DNA of 64,000 bases, taken from contig CP064976.1 of NCBI GenBank assembly GCA_016699445.1, positions 2,232,001 to 2,296,000 of the forward strand, given 5' to 3'. The DNA is from Deltaproteobacteria bacterium. Lineage in GTDB: Bacteria > UBA10199 > JACPAL01 > GCA-016699445. Below, in pieces: positions 45,553 to 55,313 of the stretch. Position 1 is the first letter of the stretch. Each line of letters begins with the position of its first letter. Position numbers and translations under genes: made by a program. The notes under the pieces are model-generated. The model was given only the letters and a program-made list of their open reading frames with translations. It had not been told where the DNA came from and did not search any database.

Positions 45553-46821
45553 CAACTCTCTTGGTGGTTTTGATTGTTTTAGCGGCAGCTTTTGGGGCTC
45601 CGCTTTTTTCCATTTTTGGGGCAGGTTCTTTAGTGGGTTTTATCAATGCAGACATCAATCCGTCGGCGATTATTATTCAAATGACACAATTGGTTTCAGC
45701 GCCAGCGCTAGTGGCTATTCCTCTTTTTACTTTTGCCGGCTACATGATGGCAGAAAGTAAAATGCCAGAGCGTTTGGTGAATGTTTCTCAAACTCTCTTA
45801 GGTTGGATGCCGGGTGGTTTGGCATTTGTCACTCTCTTTGCTTGCTCTTTTTTTACAGCGTTTACTGGTGCTTCAGGTGTGACAATTATTGCTTTGGGAG
45901 GACTTCTCTATCCTATCCTTGTTAAACGAGGTTATCCTGAACACTTTTCATTAGGAATGATGACCTGTTGTGGAAGTTTGGGGCTGCTGTTTCCACCGAG
46001 CTTGCCTATCATTCTTTATGGGATGGTGGCAGGAGTGGATGTTGATAAGCTCTTTATGGCAGGTCTTGTTCCAGGGATTTTGTTGATTGTCATGATTGCA
46101 GCTTACTCACTTTATATTGGGCGTGGTCATGCCATGAGAGTGCCTTTCAAGTTGAATGCTACACTCAAAGCTTTGAAAGCTGCAGGTTGGGAAATTCCTT
46201 TGCCATTTTTAGTTTTGATTGGCGTCTATGGTGGATATACGACCGCTTCAGAAGCGGCAGCAGTCTGTGCAGCCTATGTTTTTATTGTCGAAGTTTTCAT
46301 TTATAAAGATCTAAGTCTGACTAAAGATGTTCCCCGTGTGATGAAGGATAGTATGGTTTTGGTGGGGGGGATTTTGGTGATTGTGGCTGTGGCCTTGGGT
46401 TTTACCAATTATGTGATCGATCAAGAAGTGCCGATGAAGCTTTTTGCTCTTACGAAGAAGTATATCTCAAGTCCCTACATGTTCATGACGATTTTAGATC
46501 TCTTCCTTTTAATTGTGGGTTGTTTGATCGATATTTTTTTCAGCTATTTTGGTTATTGTTTCAATTATTGTTCCGGTGGCGATGGGGTATCATATTGACC
46601 CTGTTCATTTAGGAATTGTCTTTTTGGCCAATATGGAAATCGGTTATTTGACGCCTCCTTTTGGTCTAAACCTTTTCTTGGCTGGGTATCGTTTTAAAAA
46701 GCCTGTGGCGAAAGTGTTTGTGGATTCTTTGCCTTTTATTATTATTTTGCTGACAGGGCTGGCCTTACTCACTTATTTCCCCATTATCAGTACCTATTTA
46801 GTAAATAAGATTTATCATTAA
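45549..46821 (+). CDS. dctM: TRAP transporter large permease DctM, frameshifted near the C-terminus
   Basis: Two frames form one permease of ~423 residues with about twelve hydrophobic segments. Family segments include GSLGLLFPPSLPIILYG, FTAFTGASGVTIIALGG and, after the shift, NMEIGYLTPPFGLNLFL. They join if the seven-T run 46534-46540 is six (CLIDIFSAILVIVSIIVPV). It imports the ligand with a Na+ gradient in related systems. It is followed by a thiolase gene 25 bases away. Confidence 0.88.
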
Positions 46822-46846
46822 CCTCAAAAAATCAGGAGCGAAGATT

Positions 46847-48022
46847 ATGACAGAAACAGTCATCGTGAGTGCTACACGTACAGCCATTGGTTCTTTTCAA
46901 GGAGCTTTGGCCGAAGTGGGAGCGACAAAGTTGGGAAGTATTGCCATTGCCGAAGCTTTAAAAAGAGCTGGTTTAAGTGGTGAAGATGTCAATGAAGTGA
47001 TTATGGGCAATGTATTGACCTCAGGAATTGGTCAAGCTCCAGCCCGCCAAGCAACTCTCTATGCAGGATTGCCTCAGGGAACTCCCGCGCTGACGATTGG
47101 AAAAGTTTGCGGATCTGGATTGAAGGCTGTGATGTTGGCCGATCAAATCATTCGTTCAGGAGATTCTGAAGTGATCATCGCGGGTGGTATGGAGAATATG
47201 TCTCAATCTCCGTATTTGCTGCCTAAAGCGCGTAATGGCTATCGCATGGGCCACGGCGAGATTATTGATAGTATGATCAAGGATGGTTTGTGGGACGTGT
47301 ACAATAATTTCCACATGGGTACGGCGACGGAGATGTGTGCGAAGAAGTATGAAATCAGCCGTGAAGATCAGGATAAGTTTGCCGCTTTAAGTTATACACG
47401 CGCTCAAAAATCAGTCACCGATGGTGTTTTCCAAAAAGAAATTGTTCCTGTTTCAATTGAATCCAAAAAGGGCACGGTGATTTTTGATAAGGACGAAGAG
47501 CCTTTCAAGGGTAATATTGAAAAGCTCGCCACCTTGCGTCCTGCTTTTGATAAAGCGGGTACTGTGACGGCTGGAAATGCTTCGGGTATCAATGATGGTG
47601 CAGCAGCTTTTGTTTTGATGAGTGCCGAAGCCGCGAAGAAGAAGGGGTTGAAACCTTTGGCTCGTATTATCGGACAAGCTCAAGCGTCTTTGGATCCAGC
47701 TTGGTTCAGTATGGGTCCTGCTGAAGCTATTAAGAAAAATTTGGCGAAGTTGAATTTAAAAACTTCTGATATCGATTTGTGGGAAATCAATGAAGCTTTT
47801 GCAGCTGTCGCGATTGCTAATAACAAAGTCTTGGGTCTTTCAGAAGATCGCGTGAATATCCGCGGTGGTGCTGTGGCTTTGGGTCATCCAATCGGAGCCT
47901 CAGGCGCTCGCGTATTAGTGACTTTGGTTCATGCGCTTTTAGAAACTAACGCCAAGAGAGGTTTGGCTTCTCTGTGTATTGGTGGTGGTGAAGGTGTATC
48001 GTTGGTGATCGAAAGATTATAG
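46847..48022 (+). CDS. Acetyl-CoA acetyltransferase (thiolase)
   Basis: A 391-residue thiolase. Cys88 in GKVCGSGLKAV is the nucleophile, GHPIGASGARV near residue 347 holds the catalytic His, and LCIGGGEGV near 378 the second Cys. Size and motifs fit biosynthetic/degradative acetoacetyl-CoA thiolase (PhaA/AtoB type). It ends the TRAP operon, so uptake of an acyl-type carbon source and its CoA-linked breakdown is an inference. Confidence 0.93.
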   Translation: MTETVIVSATRTAIGSFQGALAEVGATKLGSIAIAEALKRAGLSGEDVNEVIMGNVLTSGIGQAPARQATLYAGLPQGTPALTIGKVCGSGLKAVMLADQIIRSGDSEVIIAGGMENMSQSPYLLPKARNGYRMGHGEIIDSMIKDGLWDVYNNFHMGTATEMCAKKYEISREDQDKFAALSYTRAQKSVTDGVFQKEIVPVSIESKKGTVIFDKDEEPFKGNIEKLATLRPAFDKAGTVTAGNASGINDGAAAFVLMSAEAAKKKGLKPLARIIGQAQASLDPAWFSMGPAEAIKKNLAKLNLKTSDIDLWEINEAFAAVAIANNKVLGLSEDRVNIRGGAVALGHPIGASGARVLVTLVHALLETNAKRGLASLCIGGGEGVSLVIERL

Positions 48023-48027
48023 AAATT

Positions 48028-48096
48028 GTAGGGGCGCCATTCATGGCGCCCCTTTATTTACTGCGATAAATTAGGGCGTGATGAACACGCCCCTAC
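48028..48096. repeat. Composite palindromic element (family A, long form)
   Basis: Two hairpins. The first (48028-48053) has arms GTAGGGGCGCCAT/ATGGCGCCCCT, the second (48072-48096) arms TAGGGCGTG/CACGCCC. The outer ends GTAGGGGCG and CGCCCCTAC are inverted repeats. It resembles two back-to-back copies of the 28-base element found inside genes at 11477 and 16503. Confidence 0.8.
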
Positions 48097-48110
48097 CGTG
48101 GGGGTAGGGT

Positions 48111-48877
48111 ATGAAAGATGCTCTTTTAGCTATTATTGTTGGGCTTTATTGGGAGTCATGGTTTGCTTTGGTGCGTTGCAGTTGAGAAGCGACAAAGACA
48201 AAACCACTTCTCTTATTCCTGTTTCAAAAAACTCTTCAGAGACAACAAAAACAATTTCAGCTTCTGCTAGTAGTTTTGTGATGGCAAAGCCAGACGTAGC
48301 TATTTTAAGTATGGGTATTGAAAGTCGAGGCCCAAAGTTGGAAGCTCTACTAGCTGAAGTAAACCAAAAAAACTCACTTCTGATGCAAAAAATAAAAGAG
48401 AGTGGTGTTGCAGAAAGAGATATTCAATCTAATCTATCGACATATCCTCAGTACAGTAATGGTGGTAAAGGTATTCCTCCTAAAATCATCGGTTATGAAG
48501 TGAGAAATAAGATTGTTCTTAAAATAAGAAGTCTTTCAAAAGTAGGTGAGACTCTTGATCTTGTCATTTCTGGGGGTATTAATTCTTTAGATAATATTCA
48601 GTGGGTGATTGAAGATGATGAAAAATATAAATCTCAAGCACGGTCAGCTGCTGTACGTTTAGTTATGAATAAAATTAAAGGAATGTCGGATGCCGCTGAT
48701 GTTAAAATTGGAGATATCGTTTCCCTTCATGAAGATTTTAGCTCTCAAGAAGATCCAAGTGACAACATCACTCTTAATAAAATGTCTGCATCATCTGGAT
48801 TAGCGCAGGGTGCTGTTTCTGAAAGTGGAATGATTAAAGTGTCTGCGCAAGTTTCAGTGAATGTCGAGATTCAGTAG
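48111..48877 (+). CDS. SIMPL-domain (DUF541) exported protein, frameshifted at N-terminus
   Basis: A protein of about 256 residues. ATG 48111 gives KDALLAIIVG, which joins ALLGVMVCFGALQLRSDKD if the three-G run 48141-48143 is four. This restores a membrane anchor/signal. The mature part has the SIMPL pattern: SASASSFVMAKPDVAILSMG, GVAERDIQSNLSTYPQYS and SAAVRLVMNKIKG. The family includes YggE-like periplasmic proteins linked to oxidative or envelope stress. Just after the composite repeat. Confidence 0.75.
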
Positions 48878-49459
48878 TTATTTTAAACAACACTTCTTGT
48901 ATTTTTTCCCACTGCCGCAAGGACAAGGATCATTACGGCCCGTCTGATTTTCGTTGATAATAGGCTGAGGTGCTGTGGGAAGGACAGGGGCTTTTTTGAA
49001 ATATTCTTTCATGTCATCTTTGGACATGGCGATGACTCTGTCTTTTTCTGATTCAGAAATGGATTGTTGCCACCAGTTGATTCCGGGTCTCATGATTTCC
49101 GCAAGGCCTTCCATGTTTTTGGGAATCTTTTTGCCGGTTTCTTCTTTGTAACGTTCCAAAATAATTTTAGCTAAAATCTCCTGAGCTTTATTGGTTTTCT
49201 CATGCTTGTCTTTAGCTTCTTTGGTGGAAATTTTACGACGCTCCGCAATATCTTTGATGGTGCAATCATAACACATAATGATCGCAACTGGATTTTGTTG
49301 AGTGGGTGTCGTGGTTGAACCAAACTTGCCTTTGTTGTTACAGACTCCGCAAATACAGCGGCCCCATTTGAGAATTTCACCTTTGATTGATGCTTGTTGC
49401 TGGACGATTTTTTGTTGTTGCATGCGGGCGTAACAAACAGGAATTTTTATAAGGGTCAA
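48878..49459 (-). CDS. SEC-C motif protein, possible zinc binding
   Basis: A 193-residue protein ending GRNDPCPCGSGKKYKKCC, the SEC-C zinc-binding motif found at the SecA C-terminus and in many regulatory proteins. A CICGVC and CYDC pair in the middle may bind a second metal. It overlaps the patatin gene stop by four bases (ATGA), supporting the chosen start. Function unknown. Tail-to-tail with the SIMPL gene. Confidence 0.8.
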   Translation of the reverse strand: MTLIKIPVCYARMQQQKIVQQQASIKGEILKWGRCICGVCNNKGKFGSTTTPTQQNPVAIIMCYDCTIKDIAERRKISTKEAKDKHEKTNKAQEILAKIILERYKEETGKKIPKNMEGLAEIMRPGINWWQQSISESEKDRVIAMSKDDMKEYFKKAPVLPTAPQPIINENQTGRNDPCPCGSGKKYKKCCLK

Positions 49460-50304
49460 GAGTTTCGTTTCAAAACAAGGTTGGCGTCTTGGTAACCTTG
49501 AAGAATTGAGGCCTTAATTTTTTTGAGATTGGTTGTCATGCGTGAAGCGATGGGTTTTTCTTGAGGTTGAATGACTCTTAAGCGTGCGGGAAAGTCATTG
49601 GTTTCAATCTTTTCAACAATGGTATTGTAGCGTTGGTGTCGAAGGCGAATTTCTTCTGCTAACAATGGAAAAGATTTTTTGTAATAAGCCGGCATCAAAT
49701 CAATTAATGGAGATTTTTTTCGATAGCCTTTTGGGCGAGTGAGAAGGACAAAAATTTCTTCACAACCCTCTTCAATTGCCTTTTGGATGGGAATGGCGTC
49801 GGACAAACCTCCGTCGATATAAGAATCATTTTCGATGATCACGGGTTGACGATAAGCTATAGGGAGTGCTGCAGAGGCTTTGAGTGCGGGGAGTATCGGA
49901 TCAGTATGCCCTTCAAAATATTTTGGCTTTCCGGTCTTACAATGAGTTGCGACGATATAAAATTGCGTTGAGCTTTCTTGAATGGCTTGAGTGTTGAGAG
50001 GCGCTGTATTAGCAAAAACCTGATCGATTAAGTAATCTAAATCCATCAGAGAAGAAGATCGCCGGGTGAGATTTCGATAGTTGATAAATCGAGTCCCATG
50101 AAGGTGTTCTGTCCAAATTTTGGGCAACATATCAAACTGCCGACTTACCAAAAAAGCAGACGTACAAGCCCCTGCCGAAGTCGCCGCAACAACCTCAAAC
50201 TCCCAAAACCCATTTTCAACCAGAGCCATCAAAGCCCCGCAGCTATGAGATCCACGCATCCCACCACCTTCGACAATCAGGGCTCTTTTGGGTTGTTGTT
50301 TCAT
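49456..50304 (-). CDS. Patatin-like phospholipase
   Basis: A ~282-residue patatin. The start at 50304 overlaps the rlmI stop (ATGA). VEGGGMRGS is the oxyanion glycine loop, ATSAGA the nucleophile Ser elbow (first Gly replaced by Ala, still active in some), and YIDGGLSDAIP carries the catalytic Asp (DGG). This gives the Ser-Asp dyad of bacterial patatins, which hydrolyse phospholipids or acyl esters. No signal peptide, so cytosolic or exported by another route. Confidence 0.88.
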   Translation of the reverse strand: MKQQPKRALIVEGGGMRGSHSCGALMALVENGFWEFEVVAATSAGACTSAFLVSRQFDMLPKIWTEHLHGTRFINYRNLTRRSSSLMDLDYLIDQVFANTAPLNTQAIQESSTQFYIVATHCKTGKPKYFEGHTDPILPALKASAALPIAYRQPVIIENDSYIDGGLSDAIPIQKAIEEGCEEIFVLLTRPKGYRKKSPLIDLMPAYYKKSFPLLAEEIRLRHQRYNTIVEKIETNDFPARLRVIQPQEKPIASRMTTNLKKIKASILQGYQDANLVLKRNS

Positions 50305-51464
50305 ATCACCTGCACAATCCAGCATTGTAAATAATGAGATTCTGGAAAATTCATTAAGACTGGATGGTCCGAAGCGGCGCCGCGCACTTCGAGGATTTGA
50401 ATTTCACGTCTGGCATCGCGAGCGGCTTCATGGAGAGTGGCTGCAAAAAGTGCGGGCGTAAAATTTTGAGAACAGGAAGCCGTGATTAAGACTCCATCAG
50501 GTTTAAGAAGCTTCATGGCTCTGAGATTAATTTCTTTATAACCTGCCGGAGCGGATTCTTTTACTTTTTTACTTTTCATGAAAGGCGGAGGGTCCAGAAC
50601 AATCGTATCAAACTTTTCTCCACGATCGGAGAGCTCTCTTAAATAATCAAATCCATTAGCTTCCACAGGAATAATTTTTCTCTGATTGCGTTGAGCATTG
50701 CTCAGCATTTTTTTGAGCGCTGGTGCTGAAGAGTCAACAGCTGTGACTTCATCGGCTGATTGTGAAAGGGGAAGGGCAAAGCCCCCCTGATAAGTAAAAA
50801 TATCTAAAGCACGCCCCGAAGCATAACGACGAGCTATTACATGATTTTCAGACTGATCTAAAAAGAGACCTGTCTTTTGTCCTTCGAGAGGGTCCACAGA
50901 GAAAAAATTATCTCCTTCCCGAACCTCAAGATCTTGAGGGATCTCTCCTGAGACAATTCCTTTTTGTTTCAACAAACCTTCCAGTTCCCTGACAGAAACA
51001 TCATTTCTTTCTACAAGAGTTGTGAGATTGGTTTCTTCTTGGATAATTTTCAAAATCAATTCTCTCTTCAAATCGATTCCTGCACAGAGAGTTTGGAAAA
51101 CCAGGACGTCACGATAACGATCTACGATCAGGCCTGGAAGAAAATCTGATTCTCCATAGATGAGCCGAATGCCTTGATCCTCAGAATAGTTTAAGGCTTT
51201 GCGACGATGTATCGATCGTCTAATTTTTTCTCTCAAAAACTGGATATCTATAGAACTGTCTTTGTTGGTTAAAAATCGAAGTGAAATTTGAGAGAGGGGA
51301 TTAAAAAAAGCTTGGCCTAAAAATTGTCCTTTTTTATTTTGAACCGAAATAACAGCCCCTGGTTGATGATCTGTTGGGGCATCGACAATGTCGGAACGAA
51401 AAACCCAAGGGTGACGATGCAGAACCCTCTGTGTGCCTTTTTCATTGATTATCACATGTTTCAT
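50301..51464 (-). CDS. rlmI: 23S rRNA (cytosine) methyltransferase, RlmI/YccW-like
   Basis: A ~387-residue PUA-plus-methyltransferase protein. The start at 51464 gives MKHVIINEKGTQRVLHRHPW, a PUA opening (RHPWVF). A Rossmann fold follows with SAM-binding ALDIFTYQGGFAL and the catalytic region LDPPPFMKSKK. This family makes m5C in 23S rRNA (RlmI/RlmK). It leads a minus-strand unit with the patatin gene by a four-base overlap. Confidence 0.88.
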   Translation of the reverse strand: MKHVIINEKGTQRVLHRHPWVFRSDIVDAPTDHQPGAVISVQNKKGQFLGQAFFNPLSQISLRFLTNKDSSIDIQFLREKIRRSIHRRKALNYSEDQGIRLIYGESDFLPGLIVDRYRDVLVFQTLCAGIDLKRELILKIIQEETNLTTLVERNDVSVRELEGLLKQKGIVSGEIPQDLEVREGDNFFSVDPLEGQKTGLFLDQSENHVIARRYASGRALDIFTYQGGFALPLSQSADEVTAVDSSAPALKKMLSNAQRNQRKIIPVEANGFDYLRELSDRGEKFDTIVLDPPPFMKSKKVKESAPAGYKEINLRAMKLLKPDGVLITASCSQNFTPALFAATLHEAARDARREIQILEVRGAASDHPVLMNFPESHYLQCWIVQVI

Positions 51465-51531
51465 AATAGATTTACTAAGTGAGGTTATTCTTTTACTCAA
51501 TGAAGAAGTGTGTTAGGGAGCCGCAACTTAT

Positions 51532-52476
51532 ATGACTCAAAAAACAATTATTATCGGGACTCGTGGAAGCCCTCTGGCACTTTGGCAGGCTAATTTCGTA
51601 AAAAATTTACTGTTGGAAGAATATGCAGACCTGTCTATTGAGCTCAAAATTATCAAGACGACAGGGGATAAGATTGATCAGATCCCTTTGGCTGAAATTG
51701 GTGGGAAAGCTCTCTTTTTAAAAGAAATCGAAGAACAGCTTTTAGATGGGAATGTTCATTTGGCTGTTCACAGTATGAAAGATGTGCCGACAGTTTTTCC
51801 CAAAGGCCTTAGGCTTGCGGCTGTATTGAAACGAGAAGATCCACGAGATGTGATGATTTCGCATAAATATGCGTCGTTGGCAGCACTTCCCAAAAAGGCT
51901 GTGGTGGGAACGAGTTCTTTGAGAAGAAAAGCACAGCTTAAAAATTGGCGTAGTGATTTGGAGATTGTTCCTATTCGTGGAAATGTCGATACACGACTGA
52001 AGAAGCTTGAAACAGAAAATATGTCGGCCATTATTTTGGCTTCAGCAGGGATGACCCGATTAGGTCTTTCAAATCATATTACAGAATATATTAATCCTGA
52101 AACGATGTTGCCGGCTGTAGCTCAAGGAGCGATCGGGATTGAAGTTCGTGAAAAAGATGAAGACATTTTAAACTTGGTCAAATGCCTCAATCACCGCGAG
52201 ACCGAAATCTGTGTAACCGCTGAAAGATCATTTTTGAAAACCATTGAAGGGGATTGCCAATCTCCCGTGGCTGCACATGCGGTTTGTCATGGAGAAACTT
52301 TAAAAGTAGAAGGAATGGTTTCGACTTTGGATGGTTATGAAGTAATCAAAGATTCCGTTTCCGGATCCATTGATGCCCCAGGCCTTTTGGGTGAGCAACT
52401 CGCTCGAAAAATATTATCTCAAGGTGGAGACACTATTTTAGAAAGATGTCGTCTTAATCATTATACAAAGTCTTAA
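51532..52476 (+). CDS. hemC: Hydroxymethylbilane synthase (porphobilinogen deaminase)
   Basis: A 314-residue enzyme. IGTRGSPLALWQ at the N-terminus, RGNVDTRLKKLE, and EGDCQSPVAAH, where the Cys binds the dipyrromethane cofactor, are diagnostic. It polymerises four porphobilinogens to hydroxymethylbilane for heme and siroheme. Downstream, in the expected order, comes cobA-hemD, but only after a TA pair and an LRR gene. The stop overlaps the toxin gene of the other strand by four bases. Confidence 0.95.
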   Translation: MTQKTIIIGTRGSPLALWQANFVKNLLLEEYADLSIELKIIKTTGDKIDQIPLAEIGGKALFLKEIEEQLLDGNVHLAVHSMKDVPTVFPKGLRLAAVLKREDPRDVMISHKYASLAALPKKAVVGTSSLRRKAQLKNWRSDLEIVPIRGNVDTRLKKLETENMSAIILASAGMTRLGLSNHITEYINPETMLPAVAQGAIGIEVREKDEDILNLVKCLNHRETEICVTAERSFLKTIEGDCQSPVAAHAVCHGETLKVEGMVSTLDGYEVIKDSVSGSIDAPGLLGEQLARKILSQGGDTILERCRLNHYTKS

Positions 52477-52934
52477 ATAGAGACGTTCTCTAAGAATTCT
52501 CGACATGAATAAATCTCTCGATAAATTTTCTTCCCAGCTCTGAGAAATCTTTCATCAGATGTGATAAACGGAATTTTTCGATTCATGGCTACAGCTAGAT
52601 AGCTACAGTCGTAGATTCTCTTGAGGTCTAGCCGAGAAGCTAAGTCTGTGGCTGTTTTAAGAACAGAGGCCTGCCATTGAAAGATCAAGTTAGTATGGTA
52701 AAAGATATCGATAGCCGTATCTCTCTCTAAATGGCTCATTCCCTCTTTTTGTGATTTTTGATGAAGTGCTGAAATAACTTCAAAAAAAACAAGACCAGGT
52801 TCAAAAAGATCTATCGATTCTTCATCAATTTTATCCCAGAGCTCTAGTGCCGCTTGATGGAGTGGTTCCACTTTAACGAGTGCTGCGATGAAAATATTAG
52901 CATCCAAACATATCTCTGTTGGTACTAAATGCAT
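52473..52934 (-). CDS. vapC: PIN-domain (VapC-like) toxin
   Basis: A ~153-residue PIN protein. The start at 52934 gives MHLVPTEICLDANIFIAALV with the first catalytic Asp. EPGLVFFEVISALH, DLKRIYDCSYLAVA and FITSDERFL supply the other acidic residues, all intact. The start is one base after the antitoxin stop (52936-52938), so the pair forms an operon. Confidence 0.82.
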   Translation of the reverse strand: MHLVPTEICLDANIFIAALVKVEPLHQAALELWDKIDEESIDLFEPGLVFFEVISALHQKSQKEGMSHLERDTAIDIFYHTNLIFQWQASVLKTATDLASRLDLKRIYDCSYLAVAMNRKIPFITSDERFLRAGKKIYREIYSCREFLENVSI

Positions 52935-52935
52935 T

Positions 52936-53223
52936 TTATCCCCCTTCCTCACGAATTTGATTAATCAGGTCAGCAGCTGAAAATGGTTTCATATGAGGAT
53001 GTTTTTTGCCAGCTTTTCAGAAAACTCTCTAGCCATGGAAGCAAATGATTTTCTTTTTAGGTCGTGTTGATTGCTTCCAGTTTTCATAATCGAGAATAAC
53101 CGCAATAGGTTTCCCATGTTTTTTAATGAGTAAAGGTTCGTGTTTGGTGAGTACTGACTGTAAATAATCTCCAAACCTATTTTTCACATCTGTGGCCGTC
53201 GCTGTATTGGGTTGATTTCTCAT
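52936..53223 (-). CDS. vapB: Phd/VapB-type antitoxin, frameshifted
   Basis: A ~95-residue antitoxin made of three frames. The first, ATATDVKNRFGDYLQSVL then IKKHGKPIAVILDYENWK, has the Phd/YefM fold. The C-terminus is SFASMAREFSEKLAKK then HPHMKPFSAADLINQIR. Two lesions separate them: the four-T run 53049-53052 (three fits) and the six-T run 53002-53007 (seven fits). A TAA stop at 52936 sits one base before vapC. If the lesions are real, the toxin has lost its antitoxin, which would be lethal unless the toxin is also silent. Confidence 0.72.
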
Positions 53224-53233
53224 TTTTAAATAA

Positions 53234-53248
53234 TAGCTAAAATAGCTA
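53234..53248. promoter_or_regulatory. Candidate antitoxin operator: two TAGCTA palindromes
   Basis: TAGCTA at 53234-53239 and 53243-53248, nine bases apart, immediately upstream of the antitoxin start at 53223. Confidence 0.4.
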
Positions 53249-53317
53249 ATTTGTCAAAAGTTAATCCTGGGAAGCAACTAATTGGTAGGTTTGACGATAA
53301 TGTAATAAAGTTTATTT

Positions 53318-55273
53318 ATGACAATACCAGCGACAATACAGACTGTTTCACCTGAACACCTCTTCTTCAATACTCAACTTATAAGTGCTGTTGAAGCGGT
53401 GGTTGAGGAACCCCTATCTCAGACCCAATTTTCTCAGGAGGCTTTTCAACAACTTGCTATTAGAGGTTTCAAGAATGAACTTGCTTGCTCTCGCTTCCAA
53501 TCTAAAGCGAGAGCACTTGTAGCTGCGCATGGGATTCCTAGTGGGTTGTCTTGGAGTGCGTCTTTCTTTGAATTTCTTGGGCGTAGGGCCGATGAAAGAG
53601 GCGAATTACCTGCGATGATGCAATCAATGCTGACATATCTAGGCCCAGCATTAGAACACTACCAAACTATTTATGCCTATAAAAGAGGGGAGCTTACTGA
53701 TGATGAAATCAAAACTCGTATTGATTCAGGTCAGCTATGGAATCCTCAAAGGGAATCTGCACCTTCACTCCCCATAGGAGTTCGTCACTATGGTGATAGT
53801 GGTGGTTTTGTCCTGTCGTTAGATTTCGATATGCAGAAAGTGCAAGATGAGCAGCACGTTTTAGATTATCTAAAGCGGTTGAGCATGCACCCATCAGGGC
53901 TTTTGTTTAAAACGATTATATTTAGGAAAGCTGTCCCTAATGATCAATTTATCAGAAAAATTTTTGAAGTTACTTCTGTTTCCTCAATCAACATTGATTG
54001 TATTCAGTCTGAAGCTGCCAAGAATCTGAATAGCTTTTTTAGAGCGATTCCAGATGACAGACTAACTTGTTTAACAATTAATAATGTCAAATCACTTTCT
54101 GTGCAGGACTTGGCTAATTGTCAGTTTGTCAGGGGGCTTAGAGAACTTCGAATCGTGCAAACACGTGTTAGTGTCGATGCAATTCGAGAATTATCAGAAC
54201 TAAATTGGGTGAAGTTAAAGAAACTTTCTTTAAATGGTTGTCAATTAACGGTCGAGGCTTTGGAGGCTTTAGTAAACTCAGGTATGCTGAATGGAATGAC
54301 TGAGTTAGACCTTTCTGAAAATGATTTTGGTGATGTTAGGGACGAGTGTTTGACTTCATTAAATTGTCCCACACTTGAAATTCTAGTTTTGAGAGCATGT
54401 GAGCTTACAGATGGTGGGTGTATTGCATTGGGCAATAGTAGTATGGTTAGATTAAAAAAGTTGGATATCAATCAAAATCCAAGAATTGGCGATCAAGGGA
54501 TTTGTGCATTAGTTGAAAATAGCAAGGCTCTAGAAGATATTGCATTGGGCTATACTCAAGTTGGGAGGGCAGGTGTCGAAGCATTGAGTCGTTTAACTAA
54601 TTTAAAGCGATTGCATTTAATCGGTCACTCGAAAAATAAATCTGCCATTGCTGAGGCTTTGGGACGATATGAATGGCCACAGCTGATTAACCTGAGTTTT
54701 GCGGAAAGTGATTTGGTCGATGAGGACATAGAAAATTTATTTCGAGGGGTATTCCCATCTCTTGAGCTATTATATTTATGGAATAATCAAATTTCCGATA
54801 GAGGTGTGCAAGCTGTAGCTCAAGCTAACATTCGAACCCTCATTATGCTGGACTTACATTTGAATTTCATTGGTGATGCTGGTGCCATCGCTTTGGCAGG
54901 CGCGTCTTTGCCAGCAATTCAGCACTTTAATTTATTCCACAATCATATTGGGCGCATTGGAACGCGAGCTTTTGCAAGACAACAATGGGCATCTCTGAGA
55001 TGGCTTCATTTATACCAAGAAGATTATCCTATCGATGACGATGATGCTGAAATTTTAGTGGCCGGCAATTTTGAGAACCTCCGTCATTTTTTTATGAATG
55101 GCAGCGGTTTAACTCAAGTTGGAGTGAGTTGCTTTTTGGAAAGTAAAGCAGACAGTGGGAGGATGAGTAGATTGGAGTCTCTTTCACTATATTCACAAAG
55201 AACATTTGATCCTAGGACTAAAGCAACCCTCGTAGAAAAAGCAAAAAAATTGTCTCTTGAATTGTCTCTTTAA
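53318..55273 (+). CDS. Leucine-rich repeat protein (RNI-like)
   Basis: A 651-residue protein with no signal peptide. The first ~180 residues are helical and unassigned. From about residue 190 to the end it holds around twelve LRRs of the ribonuclease-inhibitor type: LRELRIVQTRVSVDAIREL, LTELDLSENDFGD-like units, and LELLYLWNNQISDRGVQAV. Such proteins bind other proteins; in host-associated bacteria they are common effectors. Nothing here proves secretion. It sits between hemC and cobA-hemD on the same strand. Confidence 0.82.
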   Translation: MTIPATIQTVSPEHLFFNTQLISAVEAVVEEPLSQTQFSQEAFQQLAIRGFKNELACSRFQSKARALVAAHGIPSGLSWSASFFEFLGRRADERGELPAMMQSMLTYLGPALEHYQTIYAYKRGELTDDEIKTRIDSGQLWNPQRESAPSLPIGVRHYGDSGGFVLSLDFDMQKVQDEQHVLDYLKRLSMHPSGLLFKTIIFRKAVPNDQFIRKIFEVTSVSSINIDCIQSEAAKNLNSFFRAIPDDRLTCLTINNVKSLSVQDLANCQFVRGLRELRIVQTRVSVDAIRELSELNWVKLKKLSLNGCQLTVEALEALVNSGMLNGMTELDLSENDFGDVRDECLTSLNCPTLEILVLRACELTDGGCIALGNSSMVRLKKLDINQNPRIGDQGICALVENSKALEDIALGYTQVGRAGVEALSRLTNLKRLHLIGHSKNKSAIAEALGRYEWPQLINLSFAESDLVDEDIENLFRGVFPSLELLYLWNNQISDRGVQAVAQANIRTLIMLDLHLNFIGDAGAIALAGASLPAIQHFNLFHNHIGRIGTRAFARQQWASLRWLHLYQEDYPIDDDDAEILVAGNFENLRHFFMNGSGLTQVGVSCFLESKADSGRMSRLESLSLYSQRTFDPRTKATLVEKAKKLSLELSL

Positions 55274-55313
55274 ATCAGTTGCCTGATTTGAGAGCCTGTT
55301 ACACATGTGAAAT

